A stretch of 64,000 nt of DNA from Hypomesus transpacificus. Taxonomy: Eukaryota > Chordata > Actinopteri > Osmeriformes > Osmeridae. Both the position numbers and the translations under genes were made by a program. Under the pieces are notes generated by a model. That model was given only the letters and a program-made list of their open reading frames with translations, had not been told where the DNA came from and did no database searches. The stretch is taken from contig NC_061063.1 of assembly GCF_021917145.1 (NCBI RefSeq), positions 440,715 to 504,714 of the forward strand. The letters run 5' to 3'. Within the stretch, counting starts at the first letter, position 1. Every line of letters begins with the position of its first letter. Shown piece by piece: positions 1 through 11,900 of the stretch.

Positions 1-455
1 CACCTGCAGGTGGAATCAGGCACGTTCAGCTGGGAGAGCTTGTCCTGAAGCAGAGCGGGGATGATGGTATTAAAGGCAGAGCTGAAGTCCACAAACAGGA
101 TCCTGGCGTAGGATGCTGGGGAGTCCAGGTGCTGTAGGGTGAAGTGGAGGGCCATATTAACTGCATCGTCCACAGACCTGTTGGCTCTGTAGGCAAACTG
201 CAGGGGGTCCAGTAGAGGGTCTGGGATGGATTTAAGGTGTGCCAGCACCAGGCGCTCAAAAGAGGTCAGGGCGACGGGTTTGTAGTCATTATGTCCAGTT
301 GGCCTGGGCTTTTTGGGCACAGGGATGATGGTGGAGGACTTGAGACAGGCTGGCACATGGCATGTCTCCAGGGAGGTGTTGAAGATGTAGGTAAACACCG
401 GAGACAGCAGACAGATGGCACTGGGACTAGCCTGGCTCTGCCCTCCTAGGTACTT
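1..455 (-). mobile_element. LINE (L2/CR1-like) reverse transcriptase fragment
   Basis: Read on the minus strand, the segment encodes part of a non-LTR reverse transcriptase in one open frame. Visible motifs are [38 protein letters not shown] and [17 protein letters not shown], the last containing the FxDFSSAFN core that includes a catalytic Asp. The usual VVMKS stretch between VALTS and FERLVL is missing without a frame change, so this copy has a small deletion. It runs off the left edge of the window and has no visible start. An L2/Rex-like family is inferred from motif style, not from a search. Confidence 0.8.
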
Positions 456-514
456 CCGCTCGATTTTCATTTTGCTTCTGTACTGCGTCTGGGCTTGAGG
501 TATATTGGTCAGAT

Positions 515-830
515 GTGTCCGGTAAACTTTTTACCGGTCCAATCAGCGAACAGAGGAAGTGGCTGAGAACGATGACGTTGATGTTGTGCGCTGGTTCGAG
601 TTGTAGTTTGGTAATGGCGGCGGAGAAAGATGCGAGCGAAGCCATTCGGTCCGTTGTGGCAACGCTGCCGAATATCCAGAAGTTAAAGCCAGAGCAAGAA
701 CAATCTTTGATCCCCACAGGGTTCGTTTGATTTTCCAGCTAGCTCTGTTAGTGGTGAAGGAGTTGGCTAAGACGAACGCTAGCGATTGGTCATGGCAGAT
801 CCAGAGTGGCTTTGGGCAGATCCAATAGTT
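515..830 (+). pseudogene. RecQ-helicase-like pseudogene fragment
   Basis: Translation gives MAAEKDASEAIRSVVATLPN and then QKLKPEQEQSLIPTGF, which resembles the start of a RecQ-type DNA helicase: the KPEQ motif ahead of Walker A (LPTGFGKS). The Walker region is damaged. After PTGF the frame breaks, and the +1 frame continues as LIFQLALLVVKELAKTN, which is how these helicases read after GKS. A segment between KPEQEQ and PTGF also looks lost. The piece is therefore a broken, probably repeat-borne copy. Attribution rests on remembered family sequence. Confidence 0.5.
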
Positions 831-1017
831 TTAAACTCTAAAACTCTCTTTAAACTCTAAAACAACAGAGTACCCGCCTTCAAGGAAGTTAATGCTTGTC
901 AACGGAACGAGCCCAGACTCTCTGTATAAATGCAATGTACGAGAGTCCGGTTAGGACCAGGCTAACTGGGACCATGAAGGATATACAACATTTCACAAAA
1001 CGGTGTATCTGTATGTG

Positions 1018-1112
1018 GGCTTGATGTGTGTTTGTGTGTCTGTATGTGTGTGTTTTTGTGTGTGTTTGTGAGTGCATGTGTGTCTGTGTCTCTCTGTGTG
1101 AATGCTTGTGCC
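1018..1112. repeat. GT-rich low-complexity tract
   Basis: Irregular TGTG runs interspersed with TGTGTCT. No gene is seen here. Confidence 0.8.
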
Positions 1113-1284
1113 TATTGTCCATAAGATGTTCTGCTGTCACTTAATCCATTTCTCCTCAGCTGTGTCCGTGACAACGGGCCTATTTCTGGCTGCGTATGGT
1201 TACCATGGTGAAGGGTACCTCTGACTTTGCACTACAGCAGAGGACACCTTTCAGAACTTCCAGAATCTCAGATCAACCAGCTCT

Positions 1285-1570
1285 GGAGCCCTGGACCTCA
1301 CCAACACCTCCACTCCTCCACCCTGGAGCCCTGGACCTCACCAACCCTCCACTCCTCCACCCTGGACCTCACCAACACCTCCACTCCTCCACCTTAGACC
1401 TCACCAACACCTCCACTCCTCCACCCTGGACCTCACCAACACCTCCACTCCTCCACCCTGGAGCCCTGGACCTCACCAACCCTCCACTCCTCCACCCTGG
1501 AGCCCTGGACCTCACCAACCCTCCACTCCTCCACCCTGGAGCCCTGGACCTCACCAACACCTCTACCCCA
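1285..1570. repeat. Minisatellite, CCTGGACCTCACCAACACCT type
   Basis: Tandem copies of a unit built from CTGGACCTCACCAACacctccactcctccac, alternating between a short form (about 31 bp) and a longer form with an extra CTGGAGCC. The apparent proline/leucine-rich reading frames on both strands come from the repeat and are not genes. Confidence 0.9.
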
Positions 1571-1721
1571 TCCATTACCTGACACTGCCCCCCTGTCTGA
1601 GTCATGCTTTCTACTAACTATCCTATCTGTTAGCCTGTCCTGTTAGCCTGCTCTGCTAGCCTGTCCTGCGGTCTGCAAGTCTATTCTGCTAACTCCTAGC
1701 CTGTCATACTAGCCAGCGGGG

Positions 1722-2215
1722 TTCTACTGTGTTGTGTTCCACTGTTGAGTTCTACTGTGTTGTGTTCCACTGTTGAGTTCTACTGTGTTGTGTTTTACTG
1801 TTGAGTTCCACTGTGTTGTGTTCCACTGTTGAGTTCTACTGTGTTGTGTTCCACTGTTGAGTTCTACTGTGTTGTGCTCCACTGTTGAGTTCTACTGTGT
1901 TGTGTTTTACTGTTGAGTTCCACTGTGTTGTGTTCCGCTGTTGAGTTCTACTGTGTTGTGTTTTACTGTTGAGTTCCACCGTGTTGTGTTCCACTGTTTC
2001 AGTTCTACTGTGTTGTGCTCCACTGTTGAGTTCTACTGTGTTGTGTTCCACTGTTGAGTTCTACTGTGTTGTGTTCCACTGTTGAGTTCTACTGTGTTGT
2101 GTTTTACTGTTGAGTCCTACTGTGTTGTGTTCCACTGTTGAGTTCTACTGTGTTGTGTTCCACTGTTGCGTTCTACTGTGTTGAGTTCTACCATGGTGTT
2201 CTACTGTTGTATTTT
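1722..2215. repeat. 28-bp minisatellite
   Basis: About 17 tandem copies of a 28-bp unit beginning TTCTACTGTGTTGTGTTCCA and ending CTGTTGAG, with single-base variants (TTTTACTG, GCTCCACTG). Reads as repetitive peptide in several frames, but none is plausible coding. Confidence 0.95.
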
Positions 2216-2704
2216 ATTGTGTTGTGTTCGACTGTTCTACTGTGTTTTGTAGAGTTAATGTTTATTGTTGTTGTCAAAGCCAGAGTTCAGGGGTCAAGTG
2301 TTTGGAAAACTACCAAAATAATCCTCCATCGACCCGATCCAGTTTTGTGGAGTCAACAAAACCAGAGCTGAAACATCCCACCACAAAAACTAGTGCTCAG
2401 ACTTTGCACCTTAGAAAACATTTTTCACATTGACAAACACACTGGTGATCTTTGTTTATCTTGGGATTTTGTGGGATCCGTTGAGATCTAATGTGTTTGC
2501 AAAAACACAATTGTTTGACGCCATCCCCGAGGCAACTGCAGCAAAGTGTTGCTCTGGACCAATCAGGGGCCAGTAAACTAAATCCCAGTTGAGGGAGGAC
2601 ACCGAGGTAAACACATCTCCAATCCTCTTTAACTGATGATGTAATCCCCCCCACCCTAACCATCCCAGGATTAGACAGAGAATTCTCTGACCGATTAGGA
2701 GTGG

Positions 2705-3030
2705 AATGTGTGTGTTCATGTGTGTGTAGCCTTTGTGTGTGTGTGTGTGTTTGTATTTGTGTGACACATGTTTTTTGTTCACGTGTGTGTAGCCTCCATG
2801 TGTTTGTGCGATGCATGGGAGTGTGTGTGTGTGTGTGTCTGTTTGTGTGCAGCCTTTGTGTGTATGATTGGAATATTTGTGTGTTCATCCTTTCTGTGTG
2901 TGGAGTCTTTGTGTGAGTGTGCATGTGTGTGTGTGTATGCGTGTCTAGCCTTTGTGTGTTTGTGTGGCAAATGCAGATGTGTGCACGTGAGCGTGCAGCC
3001 TTTGTGTGTGTGTGTGTGTGCTCCATGACA
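2705..3030. repeat. GT-rich diverged repeat tract
   Basis: Runs of GTGTGT interrupted by AGCCTTTGTGTGT about every 60 bp, i.e. a degenerate higher-order repeat. Cysteine/valine-rich frames across it are artefacts. Confidence 0.85.
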
Positions 3031-3639
3031 CATCTGCCAGGTTCAGCAACTGTGGGTTGTGTAGCAGGGACCTGTTGTGACCTCACACATTCACATGGAG
3101 GAAGTGAGGGAAGTCACACCCCCTTCCAGCCTCTCCAAAATCCTCCCTCCCCCCTGTGCACCCCCCCCTCCACGCCCTGTCCACGCCCCTGAGCAGATGG
3201 AGCTGGAGGCCTTTCAGTCAGTGTGTGCGTGTGCATAACGTCTGTGTGTGTGTGAGAGAGAGTGAGCGAGTGAGTGAGTGAGTGAGCGAGCGAGGAGGCA
3301 ACAGCCGTTTTAGGGTTGAACAATGACAATGGAGAGCCAGTAACAATGCTTCAACAGGCTGTAGCTCCAGCATGAAAGTGCATACCTTATGTTCTGTCTG
3401 CTATCCAAACCATGCAGCTACATGTCCTGTGTTATGTCTGGTATAAGAACTATTTCAAAACAGGTCTAGTGTACTGTATGACATGACAACCATATACCAT
3501 GAATCAACATGTTTGGGCATCTCTTGACAGATTGAGAAATGATCAAATAGGAAATCAAACCTCTTGTAGCCTACTCTTTTTTTTTGTATAGCAAGAATGT
3601 GTTTGTGTGGTTAAGGTCACTTTGTATTTCAGTCCTGTC

Positions 3640-4340
3640 CAGGGTCGGACTGGCCATCTGGAGACTCGGGAGATTTCCCGAACGGCCGGTCAAACCGGCC
3701 GGCTGCTACGGCCACGGCACTATTCAAGAAAAAATACTCCTAATAGTTTACGCTCACTTTGAGGACGGCCTTAATACCATCCAACTGTTTAACTGGAGCG
3801 ATCCAAAATCCAAAGGGTGGGTGTGGGCATTTTCCCCGTGTAAACTCGAAGTGTGCACCGTCCATTTTACAGATCACGATTGGTTAAAAATCAATCGTTT
3901 TCCTGGTACAGCCAATTCGTTGGAGCTATTTTAGCTAACATCGTTGTTTCTTTAGAAAAGAAATGGAAAGGAAAAGAAAATGAGAAAAACAACAGGCACA
4001 GCAAGCAAATGCTGCACAATGTAGAAGTATAGAATACATGTTTCCGCCGTCAAAAGACGGTATTTGCAGCCCGAAGATGCGGCTGGCGCCAGGTGCAAGC
4101 AGCCTATGACAGGTGCAGCACTAAAACTGTACACAATAGTCAGTCTGTTAACAGGGTTATTATATGGAAATTAGTTTGTTGAATTGATTGTCATTATTGA
4201 ATATACTGATTATTGTTCTTTTGCAACATCAAATAGCAGAGGCAGAAACAGAGACGAGTATGGAAAAAGAAAGTGAGGGAGAAAGTGGAGGGGGGGGGGG
4301 GGGGGGGGGGGGGGGTTGCGGGCGTCCCAGTCCGACCCTG
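3640..4340. mobile_element. hAT-type non-autonomous DNA transposon, complete
   Basis: A 701-bp element bounded by terminal inverted repeats: CAGGGTCGGACTGG on the left and CCAGTCCGACCCTG on the right. It is flanked by a perfect 8-bp target site duplication, GTCCTGTC at 3632-3639 and again at 4341-4348. The 8-bp duplication and CAGGG-type end are hallmarks of hAT elements. Inside are coding-like scraps (MERKRKRKTTGTASK, an acidic MEKESEGESG) but no transposase, so it is a deletion derivative. A run of 26 G (4290-4315) lies 25 bp inside the right end. Confidence 0.9.
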
Positions 4341-4348
4341 GTCCTGTC

Positions 4349-5866
4349 TCGTATCCTGAATTGAATCTCCTGAATTGTTATAATCAGTTCAGTTCTCCAA
4401 ACATGAAACTATCTTTTAATCTCAACCTTTCACTGTTACTTCATCCGATTACTTTCTACTCAATTTTTGGCCCAAGACAGACACTGTTATATAAAACATA
4501 AACGTTCAGTTACATAAGACCCTACGGTTACACACATACACACACTTATAACCTTTGAAATAGAGCAGAGTGAAATTATCGCCTGAATGATTTTGTTTCA
4601 TAAATGTTACTCGGCGAGAGGAATAAAACACCCAAAGCAATCAGGCCCTCCGTGATTTGTTTTTTGTATTTCATCGGTCTCGGGTCTTATTATGGCCCAA
4701 GCGTCGCATACATTAATAGAAACACCCCGTGCGCGTGTCTGACGTCGTGCGACCTATCACCCCCCGTAATTATGGAGAGGGGGAGTGAAAGGAGGAAAGC
4801 CAGCCACAGGGGGAGGAAGATATCCCGGCTGTAGATCATAACAGTCAGATCAGCCAACGCGTACAGTAGCTGGGGCTGTCGAATTACATCCAGCCAAGGC
4901 CCTTACGACTGGGCTTATGATACCGTTTCCGTTATTTTGGACTTTGACAAGAAGGAAACGATGCTTTAACCGGTAATGCGGTAACGGTTAGTTAGCACTG
5001 ACATTTCACGGATACTTTTCTCAGGGATGTTTTGGTAGATCTGCCTGTGCGTTGGAGGCTAATGGCCGCTAGTAGATCGGCTTGAACAGTAAAACGGCTT
5101 GAGCTACCGGGGGCTGTGTAGGCGTCTTTTTAAGTGTTTAGGGGCCCTACTGTATACTTGTGATATTTGCGACTTACAGTTTAGAACAATATACCTGCAG
5201 CGTGATCTAATGCTAACCGTATTTAAATGTCTCATTAGTTTCGAAAACGTAGCAGATAATACACAAATTTGCGTTGATCGGACTGACAAAGAGCCCCGTC
5301 TTTAGCCTAGCTAGCTCGAGAGTTAGCTAGTTAGCATACCAACGAACAACAGTATCGCAAGCTAGTGTACAGCTGCTGTTGCGGTAGCGATGCCTTTTGT
5401 CTTGGGCTACGTACTGGCACAATGACACCAGACACAAAGGCTCCGTTGACACCGAGATGGGATCTTATAGGGCACGAAATCGCAGATGTAATTTAGAGGT
5501 AGAGTGATTATCGGGTTAGGATTAGATAGATAGCTTGTAGTTGCTAGCCAGCGAGCTAGAATATAGTTGTGTTGTTCCTTTTTGTTGTTGTTAGAGGTAG
5601 CTAAACCACTGCCATCTAGCTAACCAACCTACACAGAGTACTTCAGAGACCGTTCTGTCGCTGTATCTGTTTTTTGCTAGTGTCATTATTTTATAGGGAG
5701 GACAGATCTTTCTTTGGACCTTAACTTGATTTGCGAACATTGTCGAATTGCTGACCAGTATAGAAACATACATCATTTTTTGACCAATTTAGCTACCTTC
5801 TTAGCTAACGTTTCGGAAACGGCAAGAAATATCAGCTATACCCGTACACGAAACAGAGCTGCTATT
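4349..5866 (+). promoter_or_regulatory. lrp12: 5' flank and probable 5'UTR of lrp12
   Basis: No open reading frame resembling a protein is present in this 1.5 kb. It is less repetitive than its surroundings, with several GCTAGC/TTAGCTAG motifs at 5300-5600. Its position just upstream of the lrp12 signal-peptide exon makes it the likely promoter and 5'UTR. No TATA box could be fixed, and the transcription start is unknown. Confidence 0.4.
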
Positions 5867-5939
5867 ATGGCCCGTACACTCGCCTCTGAAAGGACCGTAT
5901 CATGGACAGCGCTAACCACGGTTATATTCATATTCACTG
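5867..5939 (+). CDS. lrp12: lrp12 coding exon 1 (signal peptide)
   Basis: The ATG at 5867 starts MARTLASERTVSWTALTTVI followed by FIFTG: a basic start then a hydrophobic stretch, as expected for a signal peptide. The exon ends at a strong donor, CTG|GTAAGT, in phase 1. Longer upstream reading in the same frame has no family resemblance. Confidence 0.85.
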
Positions 5940-8900
5940 GTAAGTATAACATACTCCCATACTGTGATACTCACCTGAGAAAGCGGATACTACACACACA
6001 CTCAGTACCGGATGATTATGTGAATCAGCCTAACATTGCCCTCTATCCCAGACATCAACAACGAGAGTCAAACACATCCAGATACATACAAATTATACAA
6101 TTTATACCATTTTGTATCATGCAGTTTATAAGGGTGGTGTGAAGCTATAAGTTCAGTGAGCTGACTGCGGATAAAGAGGTCATACGTTCAAATCATCCAT
6201 GTTGATTTGGATCAATAACAGCTAAATAAACAGTGTTATTACTAAGGAACACAGCATGAACCGTTGTCAGAGTGACTGTGATAGCCAGGCCAGCTGGAGA
6301 TGAGGGGGGGGGGGGGGGGGTTCAGACTGTCGCCTTGTCATCCACCACATCTGTTTCCCTCTGTTGATGTAGCAGTGTGCGTCTGGAATGGTGAAGAGGT
6401 CCTGTCACGTGGTGGTTCTTTAACTCCATTAACCCAGGGTCACTGCTGTATAAACACTTGAGCATGTGAAGGGCCTTTAAACTGCAGTTGATATCTTCTT
6501 TATATGTTATTGCTGCACTGTAGTTGCACTGTGCCTGGTAGCTTATGTGTGGTTACTTTGCGTCGTGGCTAGTAAATGCATATCGTTCCTTGACTAGGTC
6601 CTTCATTTTCGGCTGTACTGTCTACAGGCACAATGTATGTCGCTTTGAATAAACCAGTCCCCAGTGTGTGTTTGAATGAGGACAGGTGTGGTCCCTGGTG
6701 TGTGTGTGTGTGAGGTGAGTCCCTGGTGAGTGTGAGGCCAGTGTAGTCTATGGTGTCATCTCTGACTTCCATGTTCAGTCCTCCAAGATATTATGGCAGT
6801 GGAGGAGTCTGTGCCGGCTTGTGAAATCTTGTGTATTGTTAGCTTGTTTACTTTGTTTCCTGGTACTTATAGACTGCCTGCTGACTGGAGGGAATAGACA
6901 GCATAAGGAATGTCCTGTGTGTGTGTGTAGTCAAGCATGTTGTGTGTGCATGCCAAGGCAGTTTTTTCCACTGGTCTCCCTCCCCATGTATAATTTACAG
7001 TCAGCTGCTACTGTAGAGCAATCATCCGTGGGAAGGAGAGTGGAGGGGGGTGAGGGCAGGGCTTGGGGTGAGTAGGACTTAAGGGCAGGAGGGATGGTTT
7101 GAGAGGGAGAGTGGAAGAGAGAAGGGGGCATGGGTGAAGAGAATGAGCAGTAGGACACTGTCCATGTGTCCTACCCTGCTCTCCCCCTGCTTCTCCCTGG
7201 TCCCCCCCCCGCCCCCCCCCCCCCCCCCCCCGCTGCCCCCCCACCCCCTCCCTGCTCCCCTGCCTCCCCACTGGGCTTTCAAACATTCCTACATCTGTTG
7301 TATGTCAGCTGTGAATGGGGAATCAGCCCCCCCCAGCCCCCTGGCCCCCAGGACTAGATGTTCTTAATATGGGGACAGAGGGGCTCAGAGGCCATCAAAA
7401 CATTGCCCTCCCCCCTCCTCCACAAGAAAGAGTTGTTAATCATCTAAGTCAATGCCAAAGTCAATGCCTTTGTAACCTCTGTTCCATCCACAACCAGTGT
7501 GCATAGTGTCCTGTCAATACAGTTGAGTGGATTCATTGGTCAACTCGTGGCTAGAACTTTCCCTTCCATTCTTCAGGGGGAAAGGGCCCCCTGTAGAGGA
7601 GCAGGGGTTAGCTGACAGCTAACAGCTAACAGCTGACAGCTAACCCGGCCATGGAAAACAGATGCTGGTGCTAATGCTAGCTGGAAGCTGCCAGCCTACT
7701 CTTATCACCTCTGTAACGGATAGCGTTTGTTTGCTGTCTCATCCCAGTGAGAACATGGACAGAAGGGTTGTCGTTGCTCTGCTCCGTTCACCCTCAGGTG
7801 AACATTCAGTCTCAGACCTCCAGTCCAAGGCCCTGCGGTTGCCATAGGAACCGCCTTGTGCTCAGAGAAGCGTTAAAGTGTGAAGTTTTCTCATGGTCAG
7901 CTGGTAGCAAAGAGGCTAGGACTGTCTGGCCTGACCTCTCTCTCTTCTCGCTCGCTCTCTGTCTGTCTTTTCTCCTCGGTCTCTCACCTTTTCATCCCTC
8001 ATCTCTTCTCCCCTCTTTTGTCTCTCACTCGTTTGTCTCTCGCTGTTTCTATATTGCCATGTTAGAGAAAGCAAACATACTATACGTACAAAACGCCCAT
8101 ACGTCTACATATGGCGCTCTCTCTTTACTCTTTCTTTCCCCCCCCCCCCCCCCCCCCCCCCCCTTTCTCCCTCTGTCCTCGGAGGGGAAATGAAGGGTGC
8201 TGATTCGTGGCAGGTTCACATCACAGGTCTCTGTTAGAACATGTCACAGGGCTAGGCTGTTACCATGCAGCTCAGTTCGCACACACACAAGCTCATACAC
8301 CCCACACTCATAAACACACACACACGCTCATACACACGCACACACACACACACACAGTGCAGGCTAATAACAAGGCAGAGGACATGTGACTCGAGCTGGA
8401 GCTCTGCCGAGCTGGCTTTGATGCTGTTCCTCAGCCCGGGGCAGGACCTGTTCATGACGGGTCCCAGTGTCAGTGGGGCTCTTCCTCCTGTCTTGGCGCT
8501 CCAGAGTCCTCCGGCTTCTCGTGTTCTCCAGGTGTAATTACACCCTCCTCACCTTGGGGGAAGGAGGCAGGGAACAGAGGGAGGCTGGGAACTAGAGGGA
8601 GGCTGGGAACTAGAGGGAGGCAGGGAACAGAGGGAGGCAGGGAACAGAAGGAGGCAGGGAACTAGAGGGAGGCAGGGAACTAGAGGGAGGCGGGGAAGGA
8701 AGAATGTGTGACCCTGGTCCTGGGTTCTGACCCCAGCTGTGCTGACAGGGTCAGACAGGATGGAAGGATGAACCCAGGAAGCAATCGTAGCCATCCAAGC
8801 CACTGGGTCACTGTGGACTATAAGCATGAACCCACACTACCCAGAACACAAACTAACACAAACCCAGAATCCACACTGGCTCGTTAATTACAGCAAAGAC

Positions 8901-11900
8901 AGCTGTATTTGGTTTACAATCAACAATGAACTCAACTCACTATATGAACTACTTTTCAGAAATGAAAACCTTCCTCATTCGTTTGTGTTGTGCAGGTTCT
9001 GCAGTGGGCTCCCAGCACAGTGACAATGTCTACGTATCAGGGATCAGCAACGGTGAGTTCACAACCGCTCGCCTAGCCTTCTGTGGTGCCAGCAACAGTT
9101 AGCGACAGCACCAGTTAGCTGTGGTACCAGTTAACTCTGGTACCAGCTAGCTAGAGTATCAGTTAGCTAGAGTATCAGTTAACTCTGGCACCAGCTAGCT
9201 AGAGTATCAGTTAGCTAAAGTAGCAGTTAACCGTGGTACCAGTTAACTGTGTTACCAGTTAGCTATAGTCCCACTTAGCTAGAGTAGCAGTTGGTAACTG
9301 CTTTGTAGTTAGCTTTTGCCTTAGCTTGCTTGGAACCATCATGGACAGCCTACCTAAAACCCTCAGTGTACCAGGGTGACGGGCTGCTTGAGCCAGTACA
9401 GTGTAGAGGAGAGGAGCCGTTAGTCAGTCACACCTCGTTTGTTTTAATGATCCCTTAGCTATGATCCTGTGCTAACGTGTGTGTGTGCAGCCTGCGGGGA
9501 GGTGCCGGAGCAGCTGCGGTCCTCCAGCGGGGTGATCACCACCCCGGGATGGCCCTTCGAGTACCCCTCCAGGATCAACTGCACCTGGAACATCAGAGCC
9601 AACCCCGGAGAGATCGTCACCATCAGGTACCCTCTCTCTCTCCTCCTCTTCTCTTCTTCTTCGACTTCCCCTCACGTCCTCTCGTTTCCTCTTCCCTGTC
9701 CTCTCTCTCCTCTCCTCTCGTGATCAGGCTGTCTTCTCTCTCCTCTCCTCTCGTGATCAGTCTGTCCTCTCTCTCCTCTCCTGTCCTCTCGTGATCAGTC
9801 TGTCCTCTCTCTCCTCTCCTGATCAGTCTGTCCTCTCGTGGTCAGTCTGTCCTCTCTCTCCTCTCCTCTCCTCTCGTGATCAGTCTGTCCTCTCTCTCCT
9901 CTCCTCTCCTCTCGTGATCAGTCTGTCCTCTCTCTCCTCTCCTCTCGTGATCAGTCTGTCCTCTCGTGATCAGTCTGTCCTCTCTCTCCTTCCTCTCGTG
10001 ATCAGTCTGTCCTCTCTCTCCTCTCCTGTTCTCTCGTGATCAGTCTGTCCTCTCGTGATCAGTCTGTCCTCTCTCTCCTCTCCTCTCTCTCTTCTCCTGT
10101 CCTCGCACACGCACACACACAGCACACATGCTCACGCGCGCGTACGCAAACGGCGTTTGTGTTTTTTACCAATTGTTATTGTGTTATGAGTGGTTTTGTT
10201 GATGTTGTGATGAGGCCCAGACACGCCAACAACCTCCTCTGGCCACTTATACTCTGTGTCCATGGTTACCGACACAGAAATAGCCTCTTGTGGTCGTGTT
10301 CCCGCCGGAAGTAGATGGATGCCTTTGCTTAAGCAAACCTATGTCCAAATATGGTCATGATCCCGAGAGACCGTTTGTTAAGGGATGTTTCGAGAGCAGA
10401 CCCATGCGTTTTTGGATTGATCGTCCCGTATAGCCACATCCACGTGTTCTCGTATGGATTGATCGTCCTGTGTGGTGGTCTTATTGGCAGCACTCTGCTT
10501 GTTGTGTCTTCGAGAGGCAGAACTTGCGCTAACCTCCGTTTCTCCCCTCCTCCTTATCCCTCCTCCCCTTCACCTCGTTCCTCCTCCTCCGCCCCCTCCT
10601 CCCTCCTCCTCTACCCCCTGCAGCTTCCAGGACTTTGAGCTGCAAAGTTCTCGGCGCTGCGTTCAGGACTGGCTCTCCATCGGCAGCTACAAGAACCTGG
10701 ACGGGTTCCGAGCCTGCGGTTCCACCCTGCCCGCCCCCTACATCTCCTCCCAGGACCACGTGTGGGTCAAGTTCCACTCCGACGACAGCCTCACCGCCAA
10801 GGGCTTCCGGCTCACCTACATCACTGGTAGGAGGGGTGGGGGAGGCCTGGAGGGCTGGGGGGTTGGATGGATGGGTACTACATTTGGAGGGCTGGAGGGT
10901 TGGAGGGCTGGAGGGTTGAAGGGCTGGAGGGGCTGGAGGGCTAAGGGTCATGGAGAACACGGGTCATGGTATTCCTGGTGTCCTGGTCCATCACACTAAA
11001 CAAGGTGTGTGTGTTTTCTCTGTGTATGTGTGTGTTCTCTCTGTGTGTGTGTGCTCTCCGTGTCCTCCGCGCGCGTCCACCCCCCCCGTCCCCTCCCCCA
11101 GGGCGCCCCGAGGAGTCGAGCTGCGACTCGGACCAGTTCCACTGCTCCAACGGGAAGTGCGTCCCGGACTCGTGGCGGTGCAACGCCATGGACGAGTGCG
11201 GCGACAACTCGGACGAGGAGCTGTGCTCCCGGACCAACCCCTCGGCCACCTTCTCCTTCCAGCCCTGCGCCTTCAACCAGTTCCCCTGCCTGTCCCGCTA
11301 CACGCGCGTCTACACCTGCCTGCCCGAGTCGCTGAAGTGCGACGGCAGCATCGACTGCCAGGACCTGGGCGACGAGATCGACTGCGACGTGCCCACCTGC
11401 GGCGAGTGGCTGAGGAACTTCTACGGGACGTTCAGCTCGCCCAACTACCCCGACTTCTACCCGCCCGGGAGCAACTGCACCTGGCTGATCGACACGGGCG
11501 ACCACCGCAAGGTCATCCTGCGCTTCACCGACTTCAAGGTGCGCTCGCGGCCCAGGGAGGAGGGGTTACCGTGGGGTCAGGGGGAGGGGTTACCGTGGGG
11601 TCAGGGGGAGGGGTTACTGTGGGGTCAGGGGGAGGGGTTAGTGTGGGGTCAGGGGGAGGGGTTACTGTGGGGTCAGGGGGAGAGGTTAGTGTGGGGTCAG
11701 GGGTTGGGGTTAGTGTGGGGTCAGGGGGAGGGGTTACCGTGGGGTCAGGGGGAGGGGTTACTGTGGGGTTAGGGGGAGGGGTTAGTGTGGGGTCAGGGGG
11801 AGGGGTTACTGTGGGGTCAGGGGGAGGGGTTACCGTGGGGTCAGGGGGAGGGGTTAGTGTGGGGTCAGGGGGAGGGGTTACCGTGGAGTCAGGGGGAGGG

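Noticed and set aside
1722..2215. CRISPR-like array
   Set aside because: The 28-bp units are contiguous without unique spacers: a vertebrate minisatellite, not a CRISPR.
2397..3086. 229-codon minus-strand frame rich in His/Thr
   Set aside because: Produced by the GT/CA-rich tract; no domain or family pattern.
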